In this document: one piece after another, positions 48,068 through 63,901 of the stretch | Layout: every line of letters begins with the position of its first letter | Position numbering within the stretch: the first letter of the stretch is position 1 | Assembly: GCA_028023455.1 (NCBI GenBank) | Contig: JAQFVV010000073.1 | Location: 124,001-188,000 of the forward strand | DNA from: Epiperipatus broadwayi | Lineage: Eukaryota; Onychophora; Udeonychophora; Euonychophora; Peripatidae | DNA length: 64,000 nucleotides | Direction: 5' to 3' | Position numbers and translations under genes: made by a program | The notes under the pieces: model-generated | The model's database searches: none | What the model saw: the letters and a program-made list of their open reading frames with translations, nothing else | Told to the model about the DNA's origin: nothing

Positions 48068-49800
48068 CATTATATATTTTACTTTAATTACCCCCTCGCC
48101 CCCTTATTATACACATTTAAATTTAGATTCTCTAGTTTCGTAAAATATTAACAAAGTCCTGTAGCCTTCTGTTTTACTTCAAAGAGCTACTGCTGTATAC
48201 TTCTTATCATTGAAGATTATCATATAAATGTTATTTGAGATACACTGATAACTCTTAATCTTCTGCATTTCATATTCTAAGCTACTGCGGAAAACTATAC
48301 TTACTTCCTGTAATTATTTTACTCAATAAAAATAAACACATCTAGATCAGATTTCTTTTTATTATGTTTTAAATCCTTTTTTTTTTTTTTAATTTATGGG
48401 CTTGAAAATACTTTAACTCTTATTAGTAGTAAGTGAAATATATATATTAATTTTTTCAATGTTGTCACAGAAGCATTATTTTATATCGTAATTAATTAAA
48501 GTGCTAGAATAAATTGTGTTAAAATAATAGCTACTATTGGTAAAAACAATTGGATATTTTATTTATTTAACATATGGAATGTTACATATTTTCTAAATAA
48601 TTAATCTTTCTAAATATTATAAAAGAATGTGTGAATTTGCAATTAAGAAATAAATTCTGGAATGGTTTTATTATCCTTCTGCTCTATCTTAAGATGCTTC
48701 AATGTACAGCTGTTAACTGTGTTTTGACCACAACCATGTAACTCCGAAGATGTTAAATTCCACTTTTGTAGTAGATAAGTGCAATAAATCATTAGTAATT
48801 TTGAAGTATTGATAACAATTAGTAATATATAAAAAGATGAAATCTGGTCAGCTTTATTATAGGACTAGAGCAAAAAAAATATTTATATCTTGCAAAAATC
48901 TCTTTTCTTCTTTAGAAAGCAGATCATGATTAGAGAAATGCCTTATGTGATGAAACTATTTCCTGAATTAATAATAAATTTGATCTCTTTAACAAACTGC
49001 TGATATTGTTTGAGTGATATCAATTGATTTAAATACCATATTACTTAATTATTCTGATATGATATCAGGCAAAGAATATAGTATGTATATTGATAAACTT
49101 AAAACTGTAACCATATGCATTATACAGTAAACAATATAAATTTTCTTTAATCCAAAGTAGTAATTTACATGTGTATTAATTGTAATGGAATAATGGTAAG
49201 ACCATGTGGTACCATGGTTATTATTAAAAATATTACTCTAGGGGAAAAAATTACCTGTTCAATACTGACCAGTGGGTGACTATGTAGAATGTATAGTGAT
49301 TATGACCTTAAATTTTATTTGATTATAGCCATGGATAATGATCAGACTGAAGATTGCATCAAATACAAGTCTTCATGCAGATCATCATATTTCCTGATCA
49401 TCATCCACCTCACTTATATATTATTATTCTATAGTTAAGAGTTTAAACTATTTTTGGGAAAAAATGCTAAATCAAATATATTTTACTCTAGATAATTTAA
49501 AAAAATACTTGTCTGCCATGAGAAATTAATGAGAAAATGATACTTTTAAATAATAATAATTTATCGACAACAATAAAAATATAAAGAATTTAACATTTTT
49601 CATACGTACATATTTACATAATCTATCGAATAAAATATATATGAGAAAAAAATATTTAGAATTGATCTGAGAAATCAATCCGGCATATATCTTTAATTTT
49701 CTCCCAAATTTGATTGATTTCCTGTCGAAAGTTTAATAATAACAATTTTTATGACATTTAAAACGATTCTTTTAAATTATTTTATATCGTGATTTTGCCC
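48068..49800. other. Gene-free AT-rich stretch
   Basis: I see no coding or repeat signal beyond poly(T) near 48378-48390 and a palindrome-like CCATGTGGTACCATGG near 49202. Confidence 0.5.
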
Positions 49801-49801
49801 T

Positions 49802-49844
<43 letters not shown>

Positions 49845-49846
49845 TA
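49802..49846. repeat. (TAA)n microsatellite
   Basis: About fifteen uninterrupted AAT/TAA triplets, directly abutting an S1 SINE-like copy on its right. Confidence 0.9.
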
Positions 49847-49980
49847 TAGGGTATATGAGCACAGACTTTCACATAAACCACCACTCTCCACACTATCTCA
49901 TAACACTGATACACTTGAACACATATATGTTAAAAAGATAAATAATCACCAATATATAAGCAATTTCAATACGGATATGC
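49846..49980 (-). repeat. SINE-like repeat copy (family S1)
   Basis: TAGGGTATATGAGCACAGAC, CCACCACTCTCCACACTATC, ATACACTTGAACACATATAT and AAAAAGATAAATAATCACC match the reverse complement of the 43.7-kb copy. It ends in a TAA microsatellite, perhaps its tail in the minus orientation. Confidence 0.7.
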
Positions 49981-50303
49981 AGATAATAAAAAATACTATA
50001 TTTATTAACTGCTAAGTCAGGTTTTCGTTAGGAGTATATTTGTCAAAGCGCAACTGATATAGGAGATTATCAAGAAAGTGTTGCAAGAGGAAAATGAGGT
50101 TTTTGCAAATATTTATTTATTATAAAGTCATTTAAAATAATCTTACACATTTTTTTTTTCAATTTTATTTGTTTGTTGAGGTCAACATATATGCAAAACT
50201 TTTCTTTCTTCTGCATTTAAAATATTTAAATGTTAATTTAATGTTGATATCTCTGGCCATTATTTACGAGTATCATGGCTTCATCTATAATATATATATA
50301 TTG

Positions 50304-50420
50304 TAACGATCCGGAGAATATCACTTAACGTGATCTTCACTACAGGGCGCCATCTAGGCATTTGAACCTAGAAAAATTTATAAAGTAGGCAGATACGTAA
50401 GTCAAAAAAAATTATTTTAT
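50304..50420. other. GC-richer segment, possible LTR start
   Basis: TGTAACGATCCGGAG followed by CACTACAGGGCGCCATCTAGG stands out from the AT-rich flanks and begins with TG like an LTR. A matching right end was not found, so this is only a hint. Confidence 0.25.
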
Positions 50421-51119
50421 TTTATTTATATATTTTGATACCGGTCATTAGCCCATGTCACTAGCTCAGGGAGTAGCAGAGATTTAATAATATAATATCT
50501 TATCTAATTATATTTCAATATTAAAAAATAAATAAAATAAGCCACTGCCAGTAATTAACATACAAAAATTTATTTACGCACATATATATATAAGATTTAA
50601 CATTATTATTTTAATATGTTTACTTTAACATTTAACATTATTTTTATTTTTATTTTAGATTTTTTTATTTACATTTTAAATTTTATACTATTATTAGTTC
50701 GCACAGATTTGTTTAAAATGTTGAGTATAGATTGGTTACATAGATTCCACGGTCAAAAACATTTCAAAATAAACATAAACGATCAAAATAGATACCGTTA
50801 ATTGCAGAGGGAAATTTATAAGTAACCCAATAGCATTCACCATAAGATGCTTGCATTAACACCAATAACTTAAAAGACCTCTGAATAAATACATTTTAGA
50901 TACTCACCATAAGGTATCATTATTTATCAAATGTCTATATATTTTGATCAAATATGAAAACCCAAAACATAATTAACCGATAACGAATCCATGCAAGCAT
51001 CTATAAACAACTTAAATTTAATGCATTTTTATTTAGTGTAGAGTATGAATAGACTACATAAATTTGCATTTGAAGATAAAACATTCTATCCCTATTTAAC
51101 CTTAGGCTAAAAGTTTGCA

Positions 51120-51420
51120 GTCAAACTGGCGTCAATCCATCTGATACATCGATGTATTCAATGTAATATGAAATACGGCAGCACAAAAAGTTAAGAGAAG
51201 AAATTGCCTCTCGTCAGATAGGAATCCTACATCTATCTGACAAGAAGAGCAATAAAAAAAAAACTCCATAGAAAGGAACTGCGTTCTCCATCTTATAATT
51301 CCTTCCATAGGCAAACGGAAGTGTGCGGCGTATACTAGCGATTCTGCCCGTAGCGAATCTTGCATTACATCTACTAACTACACCAATATATCCAATCCAT
51401 TGACCCAATTCAACAATGAC
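51120..51420. other. CpG-richer island-like segment
   Basis: The segment has several CpGs within about 60 bases (GTGCGGCGTATACTAGCGAT then CCCGTAGCGAATC), unusual for this window. Minus-strand open frames 51132-51365 and 51214-51408 overlap it but share no recognised motif. It might be a promoter or first exon of a host gene, or a young insertion not yet CpG-depleted. Confidence 0.3.
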
Positions 51421-51890
51421 ACAAATAACCTAAGATTACCCTCCCCTAATATAACTTTACAAATCTATACAGCCATTCATGCCCGACTTAAGTTTAACAT
51501 TGATATATTTTAATTTATCGGAAAACAGAAATCATAATAACACTTAAAGAACAAAAAATATAAATGGAAATAATTTAAAATAAAAATAAAAAATACATCA
51601 AATAATACTATTAATAAAGAATTTAGTTTGGTCAGATAGGATTTTATTGCATTATTTACTAAAAGGTTTTAAAATTTAGAGTTCTTATTTTTTCAAGCGA
51701 GTATAAAGTTCTTACGATTTTTAAAATGTCCAACTTTATCCATTGCTTGCCATGAATGTGAATTCCCATGCCATCCTAAAGGGGTTGATATTCTGTAGGC
51801 CGATTTATTTATCCATCTGGAGGTTTTTGCTTTGACTGGTCCTCAATGTAGAAAATGATAGTTCATTTCTCTTTCTTTCTTAGCAGAACT

Positions 51891-51925
51891 GAAGGGATTG
51901 AAGAGTGCATCTTCTCAATCCCTTC
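51891..51925. repeat. 11-bp perfect hairpin
   Basis: GAAGGGATTGA (51891-51901) and TCAATCCCTTC (51915-51925) pair around a 13-base loop. The context is unrecognised. Confidence 0.8.
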
Positions 51926-53435
51926 TCCTTCGACTCCGCACTAACACATATCTGTCCTCTCATAATAACTAATTAATTTTTTTATTTTCAAACCTTCCTT
52001 TTATAATAATTTTGTGGATTAACTCAACATTATGTCATGATGGTGAAAACCTTTTCGTTGAGGTCCAATTTGAGGGATTTCTTTCATTGGCTATGCCCAA
52101 GGCTAGTTTACATTTAGCTAATTAAAACAATCATTTCCATTTCTGATTAATTAATGTGTTTTCCAAAATTAAAGATATATTTTTATCACTAAATCTTTTT
52201 AGTTTTTGTTTTTAAAATACCTTTTCTATTTTTAATAAAGTTTTATTTTAATAATTTTTTTTTTTTATCTGTGCGATTTTATATCTATACGAGTTTAAGA
52301 TGATTTTTTTTTAATTTCAATTTTTAATTCTTAAAAAGACAGTTTTATTTGCGAACTTTTATTCTTTTAATGTTTACTAATAAAAAACAATGTAACTTAC
52401 GTATGTGCCCATTACAATATATATATATAAAGTCTAAAACTTTGAAGATTTTCTGAACCACAATAAGTTTCTTTTAGTCATCTTGGTAGAGGAAAAAACC
52501 AAATAAATGCTTCATATGTGTGTTAAGGTCTCCAGTTATTATTTACATATTTACTTGGCTTTAAATATTTATAAGAAATTAGTAAATTATTTCATTCTGA
52601 CACAATTTCCTTTAATTGATGCTTTATAATACTCAATATGTACACAGGTCCTCCTTCCTTAGTACATTCCTCTCATAATCTATTATTTATATCTTTTTTG
52701 ACTTCTTTATTTTATAAATATAGTGTTTTGATGCAGCAATAGCAGATAAATCCAACAATGGTAGATATAACTATGTGTTTATTTTCTGTATTGATTATCA
52801 CATTTCTACAAAGACTAAATTTTCAGGGAAATAAAATAATCACTCCAATTGGACTTTTACTCCATCACGATAAATTAATTTGAATAGGAGTGAATGCAAA
52901 TCAAGTTTACAGCTGCTAACTTGTTAACAGTGCAAAACTGGTAAAACAAAACAGCTTTGGCCAACAATAATGCTTTTTTTGTTGTTGTACTTGTTGTCTA
53001 GCAACAGTCAAAATTCCCATAGCAACAATGAAATATTTTCTCATTAACTAAAAATTAAGGTGGTTTACATTATTTTTATTAACATTTAATATCTTTGCAT
53101 AAAAAAACAATTTTTTATTTTTTTTATTTTTTAACACATGATTTTCTGTTTTTTTATTTAAAAAAAACAACAACTTTAAAACATATAATAACTCCTTTTT
53201 AGAGGTTGTATATGTGACTCAGGATCGAGAGGTTACATAAAAATGTATACAATCATGCCCATGTATGTGGTCATGTGTATTGGTGATATTGGATAGAGTG
53301 AATGACTATAGGAAGTTTGAAATTCAAATTTTCTTTAAAGATATATTGCAAGTGAATTTTTACACTTTCTACAGAATGTACATATATATTGTAATGTTTG
53401 AATACACATATAATGTATATACTGAACATTATATG
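51926..53435. other. Gene-free stretch
   Basis: T-rich tracts (52190-52340, 53100-53170) and a TA microsatellite near 52419. No gene or repeat family is recognised. Confidence 0.5.
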
Positions 53436-53441
53436 TAAGTA

Positions 53442-53910
53442 GAGAGGATTTGAACACAGACTTTCAAGCTTCCTTCAGCTATCCACCCCATCTCATATAA
53501 CCGATACACATGACCACATATATCTGAAAAAGATAAATGATCTCCAATATACATATTTCATGATAAACTAACACTCATCAGTTGGTCCAGATCATAATCT
53601 CCCACACATATATAATCAGTGCTCAGTTTATATTAAGATAGTAAATCTTGAAACTTTAATGCACAGACATCAATATTAATATAAACTGAGCACTGATTAC
53701 AAATATGTGTGAGGGATGGTGATCTACACCAATTGATGAGTGCTCATTCAGCATAATATATATATATATTGGAAATCATTTATCTATATATATATATATA
53801 TATTGGAAATCATTTATCTTTTTTACATGTATATGGAAATGTGTATCGGTTATATAAGATGGAGTGTATAACTGATGGGAGCTTGAAACTTTGGGTTCAA
53901 ATCACCTCTA
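53442..53910. repeat. Palindromic pair of S1 SINE-like copies
   Basis: The left copy (about 53442-53655, minus) and right copy (about 53660-53910, plus) are head-to-head. Both contain ATATAAACTGAGCACTGATT, TGATGAGTGCT, ATATTGGA.ATCATTTATC, TGTATCGGTTATAT and GAAGCTTGAAA.T-like text. The right copy ends in GGGTTCAAATCACC (53893-53906), close to a tRNA B box, and the left in TGTTCAAATCC (read on minus). The right copy carries an internal duplication of ATATATTGGAAATCATTTAT. The centre lies near 53655-53670. Confidence 0.75.
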
Positions 53911-54524
53911 AATGTATTGTAATGGTAACTATAATAATGAATGAATGCAATGACAGTTCAGTAATGTGCTATTTCTATGAATACAACAATGGATGGGAAC
54001 AATAATAGAACACAGACAAATAATGATATAATATGGTATGAAAACTAGTTTACTATATCCAATACACATTTAAATCTAATTAAATGTTTAATATACTCAC
54101 AATGTCTGAATTTGAATGCAACCAAAAATGGCAATTAACATTATAAAATATATACACTATAATATAGTTTATTGGTCGAATAAATATGTCATAATAGTGT
54201 ATTGAATCTTCTATTGAATCATCTATGTAAATATCTAAGTGTACCTTTGAAGTATATGCAAATTCCATGCATATAATTAAGAAGTCTGGTTGGGAGCCTG
54301 GCTAAATTAAATACAGTACTTTATATCTACTATATCATTCCCTCTCCATTCATCATTTTCTACAATAAAATAATATCTCAGAATTCTTGTAAGAGTGTGA
54401 GGCAAAGTTAGTCACTTTATTATAATACACATCAAATAAGTTTTATAATCTTAACTAAATTTAAAAAAAACAACTCAGATTTAATAAATAAAAAAAAATA
54501 TATATATATATATTTCAAAACAAC

Positions 54525-55054
54525 TTTATTGATTGTATAAATCTTAGTTTTCAATTTCTTTATTCCTCAGGAACTTCCATTTCTCCTGAATTAACTTTTT
54601 CAATAACATCTCATGGATTGCATCCTTCAATAGTGCAACCAATGGAATGTGCTGTTCCAAGAATCTCCTTTACTGTGTCTTCTAATTTCTGTGCTGTAAC
54701 ACGTTCCCTCATCTGTTGAGCAATGCTAACTATCTCATCAAAACTCACATTACCACTGTGTTTAATATTTTTTTGCTTTTTCCTATCCTGTGGTGGCTCC
54801 TCTAAGGCTTTAATAATAAGAGCCGCTGCACTGGTAACTACATATATGGTTGCTTGTCGATTTTGGATAACCAATTTAACTAATTTTTAAGCCTTTCCAG
54901 TCTTGTGTTGCTTTTGCTATGTCATCATCTACTTTCTTAGGCGATAAATCTAAAGAGCCTATTTTGGGAGCAAAGATGTTGTAGCATCTACTTCTCCTCC
55001 AATAGCTTTTAAACACACCACTTTAATTTCATTTGGATCAAATTTAGGAGGCAT
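54525..55054 (-). pseudogene. RPL12: RPL12 (60S ribosomal protein L12) processed pseudogene
   Basis: The minus strand from 55054 starts [17 protein letters not shown] and follows the cytosolic large-subunit protein L12 to a TAA at 54560-54562, with no intron. The middle is the open frame 54874-54611 ([24 protein letters not shown]-like [36 protein letters not shown]). Breaks are: a frameshift near 54966, another near 54880 (about two bases missing), and a TGA at about 54614-54616 where the family has an Arg/His codon. An AATAAA signal (54525-54530) follows the stop. The lack of introns plus the broken frame and a polyadenylation signal point to a retrocopy made by LINE machinery. I found no clean poly(A) tract or target duplication; the downstream region is TA-rich. 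Confidence 0.92.
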
Positions 55055-56590
55055 TGTTTTGTTTTATAATTTAAAATTATTCCCTAAACTAAATGAGATT
55101 GGTGTGGATGAGCTCGATTGGACACTACCAAATATTTTGCATTGAACCACTGAAAACTGAAATCTGATAGAGAAAAAAAAAATCAGAATAAAAGATTATA
55201 TTTAGTAAATAATAATGACAATACATTAAAGTTATCACAATTCCTTTTGCTACTTAAATTAAACTATACTATAATATCTATAATTAGTGCAACTTTATTT
55301 CCACCTATGGATATTTCCTCCTCAAAAACCTAAACATAATAAAGTACAAAAAAACAACAACAACCATATGTGTGTGTGTGAAGTGAAATACAATGTATAA
55401 TTATAGTATAAATGTGTGGTGAATATATGTAGAAAAATCAGATTATCCTCCATAAGCATTACATTGCTTATGTTTGGATCTTTCCTTATATAAAAGCACT
55501 AATTATGTTTGAAGAGATCTAGTAGGAATAGCTAATCATCAGTCTTTAAAGTATTTTTATAACTATAAATAAGTACATTCCACAGATATGTATACAAACA
55601 AACAAAACAACTAACCTCAAAAGATTTTGGGATAATGGCAGCATCTCTGGCCATGCCCCATTTTCATTTAATGGCATCAAATTATAAGTATTATACTTAA
55701 TAACTTTTATTTACTTCAACTATAATTGTATGGAGGGATCTTCTGTCCTATTGATTACAGGATTCCCTTTTCTTTAGACTCCACTTAAAGAAAAGACATA
55801 TATTTAAAAGACTGGATACTATCTTAATATATACTTAATCTCCTACGACTACCAAATCGTGTTTTTCTAAAAATAAATATAAATATTACTTAAAAATAGC
55901 AAATAAAAATTAATAATATTAAAGGCCAAAAAATACATTTAAATTAAAAGATATTTGGATTTTTTAAATGATACTTCCATATTTATCATATATACACATC
56001 TGAATATAAATATGAGGTCTAGAGATGTATTGTATGCAGCATTTTAATTTTGCAATTAAAATAATATACCTTTGGTTGACTTGATGTTTGATTTTATTTC
56101 AAACTTTGAAGAGTTAAAAACAAAAACTTTTATCTTTTTTTTAAAAAAAAAAGATTAATAATATTAAGCAATATAAATTAAATAATAAACATTTTTAAAA
56201 AAATAAATAAATAGTCCTTTGTCATCTTAGCAGTCAATCCCTAGAAATTGTGATGGTGACATTTTAACATAAACTTGAAGTTCTATTAAAGATTGCTAAA
56301 ATTTATCTTAAATGTGCTACATTGTTATTTTTTAATATTATTATTGTTAAGAGCTCTCTTTTTAAATTTTAAATTGAAAAATCAACACACGAAAGTCGAA
56401 GTTCAAAAAAGTCTTTGCTTTAGTTTTAACTTCACTTAATGATTTTTTCTAATTTGTTTTAGATCCCATTTAGCTTTTGTAAGTGAATTAATTGTTGACT
56501 TTCATGGGACATGATTACTTTTAGATAATACTTTGCCCAGGTGTTATTAATAAAATAGTATTTAAATATATGTATATTGTCTATATTAAA
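55055..56590. other. Gene-free stretch
   Basis: The first roughly 100 bases may be the former 5' UTR of the RPL12 retrocopy. Beyond this only AT-rich DNA with a short TG microsatellite near 55370 is seen. Confidence 0.5.
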
Positions 56591-56599
56591 CTTAATGTA

Positions 56600-56759
56600 A
56601 TTATAAAGGATTTGAATTCGAACTTTCAAGCTACATAATCCATCAATCCATATTATACAACTCATATACATGACCATATACATGTGAAAAAGATAAATGA
56701 TCTCCGGTGTACCTATTTTGTTCTGAACCAGATCACCATCTCCTACACACACACACACG

Positions 56760-56791
<32 letters not shown>

Positions 56792-56870
56792 ATCAGTGCT
56801 CAGTTTGTTTTAAGATACCAATCTTTAAACTTTAACGTACAAGCTTCAATCTTCTCCACTTTCCAACTCT
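56600..56870 (-). repeat. SINE-like repeat copy (family S1) split by a (CA)n tract
   Basis: GGATTTGAATTCGAACTTTC, AAAAGATAAATGATCTCC, CCAGATCACCATCTCC, AATCAGTGCTCAGTTTG and AACTTTAACGTACAAGCTTC match the 53-kb copies on the minus strand. A CA microsatellite (about 56744-56777) and TA repeats have expanded where other copies have CACACATATATA. Confidence 0.7.
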
Positions 56871-57465
56871 TGAGCCATCTATTTCATTGAAAATTCAAGG
56901 ATAGAATGCTCAAAACCCTGTTGATGACAATATTAGTGTCATACCCATGTTAATCTTAAGTCATCTATTCCAGCCTTTCATTTTACCAGCTCTAACCAAA
57001 TAAAATGAATGAAGAATAAATGACTTACTATTTCCAGGAAATTAGGATACTTTTATCATCTTTGTTTACTTTAATCATGACCAGTTATAAAATAAACAAA
57101 ACAATAGCAACCTTAATATGAAATTTTAAAATAAACTTTGATACTATTTTTTTATTCTGTAGCTGCATGAAAATAAATTTTTTAGACACTTGAAAAGCTT
57201 TAAAAATATATGTCAGATTTGTAAAATAAATTATATTATATTATACCTAAATAAAATAATGCCTTTGAAATAAGGGAAACATTTTTTCTATTTTTATTTA
57301 TAAAATATTATTGTTTTTAACACAATTTAGTTAAAAATAAAGTTAAACCTTTAAGAAAAAAAATAGCATTGTGCATACATCAAACTTGTTTTTACTATTT
57401 AAAATTCCAATTCATAAATATGTTTACTTAATTACTGTTCACAAATACATATTCTCTTGTTTCTA

Positions 57466-57470
<5 letters not shown>

Positions 57471-57513
<43 letters not shown>
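57471..57513. repeat. (TA)n microsatellite
   Basis: About 21 uninterrupted TA units. Confidence 0.95.
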
Positions 57514-57517
<4 letters not shown>

Positions 57518-59795
57518 CAAATGATATAAATATAATAAATAAATGCACTATAATAATTCTACAGAATTAAAAATGCCTATATAAAATTAAAAAATGATTT
57601 GAGAAAAAAATTAAGGAGTCATATTTTATAAATAGTACAGATATTGTATTGAATAAGCAGTGTAATTGTGGTAATATGCATCACTTATGGAAAGTTGGCC
57701 ATTCATGTGGGAATGTTCTTATGTGATATTAAGTAGATTTAATTATTAACACTGTATTGCTACTGAAGATGGCAGAAGAAGCCATAAGCTGGCTATAGCA
57801 AAGAAATTATTATTTTTTTAATTTTATATTGGCCTTTTATAATTTTGTAAAGTTATTCTAGTGTATTTTATATATATGTAAAATGTATTTGACTAAAAAT
57901 GTACATTTATAAATAAAATCAAAACAAAACAATAAAATGTTAATATTTTTACTTTTTATTTTAGAACAGTAAAATATTGACATGACCATTTGAAAATTGA
58001 AAGTCGTGAATATGACAAAATTAATTTGTCCCAGTGGATATAAAGTATGGTTTATAATGTTTAAGCTAAACATTTTTTATTAATTATATAAATACAGACT
58101 GTGGTACAATATCTACAATATATAAATTAAAATAACTATTGTTAAATACTGTAGTCAAATAGATGTCTTACAAAATCTACAAAATATTATGTCATCTGTA
58201 CACATATAAAGAATAAAATAAATATTTCATTATAACAGATATTTAGGCTCATACTTTTTAAGCGAACCTAGAGATAAAAAATGACCTCAAACATTTACAC
58301 AGATAAATATCAATATTTAAAATTTTAAACAAATAATAAGTTAAATTTGTTTGATATCTTCTTGTTTTAATTTCTATGATGATTTGTAAAGACTTGTTCT
58401 AATCAAAGCACATGTCATGGTAAAACATTTATCTGTTTTATTTTTATTGATATATGGGTGACTAAGTATTTTATAGAGTTTTATAAATCGTCTATTTGAT
58501 TGAAATATTTTACATTAGTAAGAATAATCTCTAATTTCACTTTAGACATTTAATTAATTTATATATTTATGGATTTTAATATAATTTCTTAAGGAATTCT
58601 TTTTTATAGTTTTCTTCTTAAATTATACAAGTTTTGATTTTTAGCTTCAGAATTTTTAACTTCTCTCTCTTTTGAAATTTCAGTTGACATTTAGTCATAG
58701 AGAGACTGAAACTCAAGAATATTTTCTTTTTACCTGCCCTGCATTTGATAATATTCACACATCCATACCATCATTATACAAGCAATGAAATTGTGACATT
58801 TAAATTTTTACAATCATTTGTTAAAAGTAACTACTCAATATTTGAGCAAGTACTTTTACATGATTTTCACTATAATGTACAAGATGCTCCTTCATGCGTA
58901 ACAATAATCCAAGAAGACATCCAAATATATTCTGGAATAAAATGGAACTACCCACTAAAGGGATGAAAAAATTGTGTTCCAAGAGATGGTCCATATTGCA
59001 ATAACACTCAAAATTACAGCATTAAAAGAGACTAATAAAAGAGAAAACTAAGAGCCTTGTCAGTGTATAAAATTAATTAGATGTGTATGCAAAAAAATGT
59101 AAACTCAAATTTGTAAACCACATGCATATCCTTTGTTTTTGTTGCCCCCCCCCCTAAAATTATAATTTTTAATTTGTTTATATGAATTTCAATTTATCTA
59201 TATGTAATAAAATATTTATTAGTGTAACCCCTTCTTTTTTGTTATATGCATTAAGGTCCTTTTGAAAGCTAAAAATACGGTGTTTAATAAGTCAGAGGCT
59301 TGAAACAAAAATATGTTCAAACTATAATAGACTTTAGTTTAATTTAAAAAAAAAAAATTAGAAATAAATTTTTGAAGTCAATTTTTTAGTAATTATATAC
59401 AGAATATTTTCAAAAGTAGGGATTAGCTTCACAGAAAAATGTCATGACGAATATATTTATAGATTTACTAATGATATATACATCTATGCATGTATACTGG
59501 GATTTGGCCTGTAAATTATATATATATATGATTTGAATGCCTTCTCTTGTAGTAGCATTTATCATAAATAAAAAAAAAAAAAAGCTTGTTTAGAGTTATT
59601 AGCACGCTCTTAATTTTATATATATATAATAGAAAATATTATTTATTTTCAAATATAAATAATTTCATTCTTTTCTGAACTAATAACATATACATCTATT
59701 ATTGAAAACATCCACAGAAAAGGAAGTTTTTAAATATCAATATTTAAAACATATATAACACACACATATATCTATAGATATATTTAATGCAGTGT
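57514..59795. other. Gene-free stretch
   Basis: No gene is supported. A CTGAAGA...GCCA motif at 57763-57790 resembles a decayed PLE end. Poly(C) near 59147, poly(A) near 59568 and TA tracts are present. Confidence 0.5.
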
Positions 59796-60125
59796 ATATT
59801 TAATGCAATGTATGGGTAAGAGAACAAACAGGTGTTACTGACCTCATTGAAAATATTAAAAGACTGAAGTGGAGTTGGGCTGGACATATTGTTAGAAGAG
59901 ATGATAACAGATGGACAATTGAAATTTTAAACTGAATTACAAAAGATTGTAAAAGACCCAGAAAAAGACCACATGTGAGATGGATGGATGAAATAAGAAA
60001 GTGTGCAGGGGTGATGTGGAGAAGAGAAGCTAAAGATAGGAAAAGATGGATTGAAGTTGGAGAGACCTTCATCCTGCAATGGAATGATAATGGTTGATGA
60101 TGATGATGATGATATTTAATGCAAT
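59796..60125 (+). mobile_element. 5'-truncated RTE copy with perfect 14-bp target duplication
   Basis: Only the last roughly 300 bases of the RTE are present (59810-60111), coding for the C-terminal GVTDLI..IKRLKWSWAGHI, RRDDNRWTIEIL and KRPRKRPHVRWMDE block and ending in GGTTGATGATGATG. By eye it is more than 90 percent identical to the same part of the intact copy at 4.3-4.6 kb. One in-frame TGA replaces the Trp of LNW. ATATTTAATGCAAT flanks it exactly on both sides (59796-59809 and 60112-60125). This is a textbook truncated target-primed insertion. Confidence 0.95.
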
Positions 60126-63787
<3,662 letters not shown>

Positions 63788-63901
63788 GACTGTTTACTTT
63801 ATCATCATCATCAACCATTATCAATCCACTTCAGGATGAAGGTCTCTCCAAGTTCAACCCATCTTTTCCTATCTTTAGCTTCTCTTCTCGACTGTTTACT
63901 T
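63788..63901 (-). mobile_element. 90-bp RTE stub with perfect 12-bp target duplication
   Basis: 63800-63889 is the extreme 3' end of the RTE on the minus strand (ending GGTTGATGATGATGATA), covering the last roughly 25 codons (EAKDRKRWVELGETFILKWI-like) and the GAT tail. GACTGTTTACTT occurs immediately on both sides (63788-63799 and 63890-63901). A severely 5'-truncated but cleanly inserted copy. Confidence 0.93.

Noticed and set aside
56459-56776. 105-codon minus-strand ORF beginning with a Cys-Val repeat
   Set aside because: The repeat is the translated (CA)n microsatellite and the rest is S1 SINE-like sequence.
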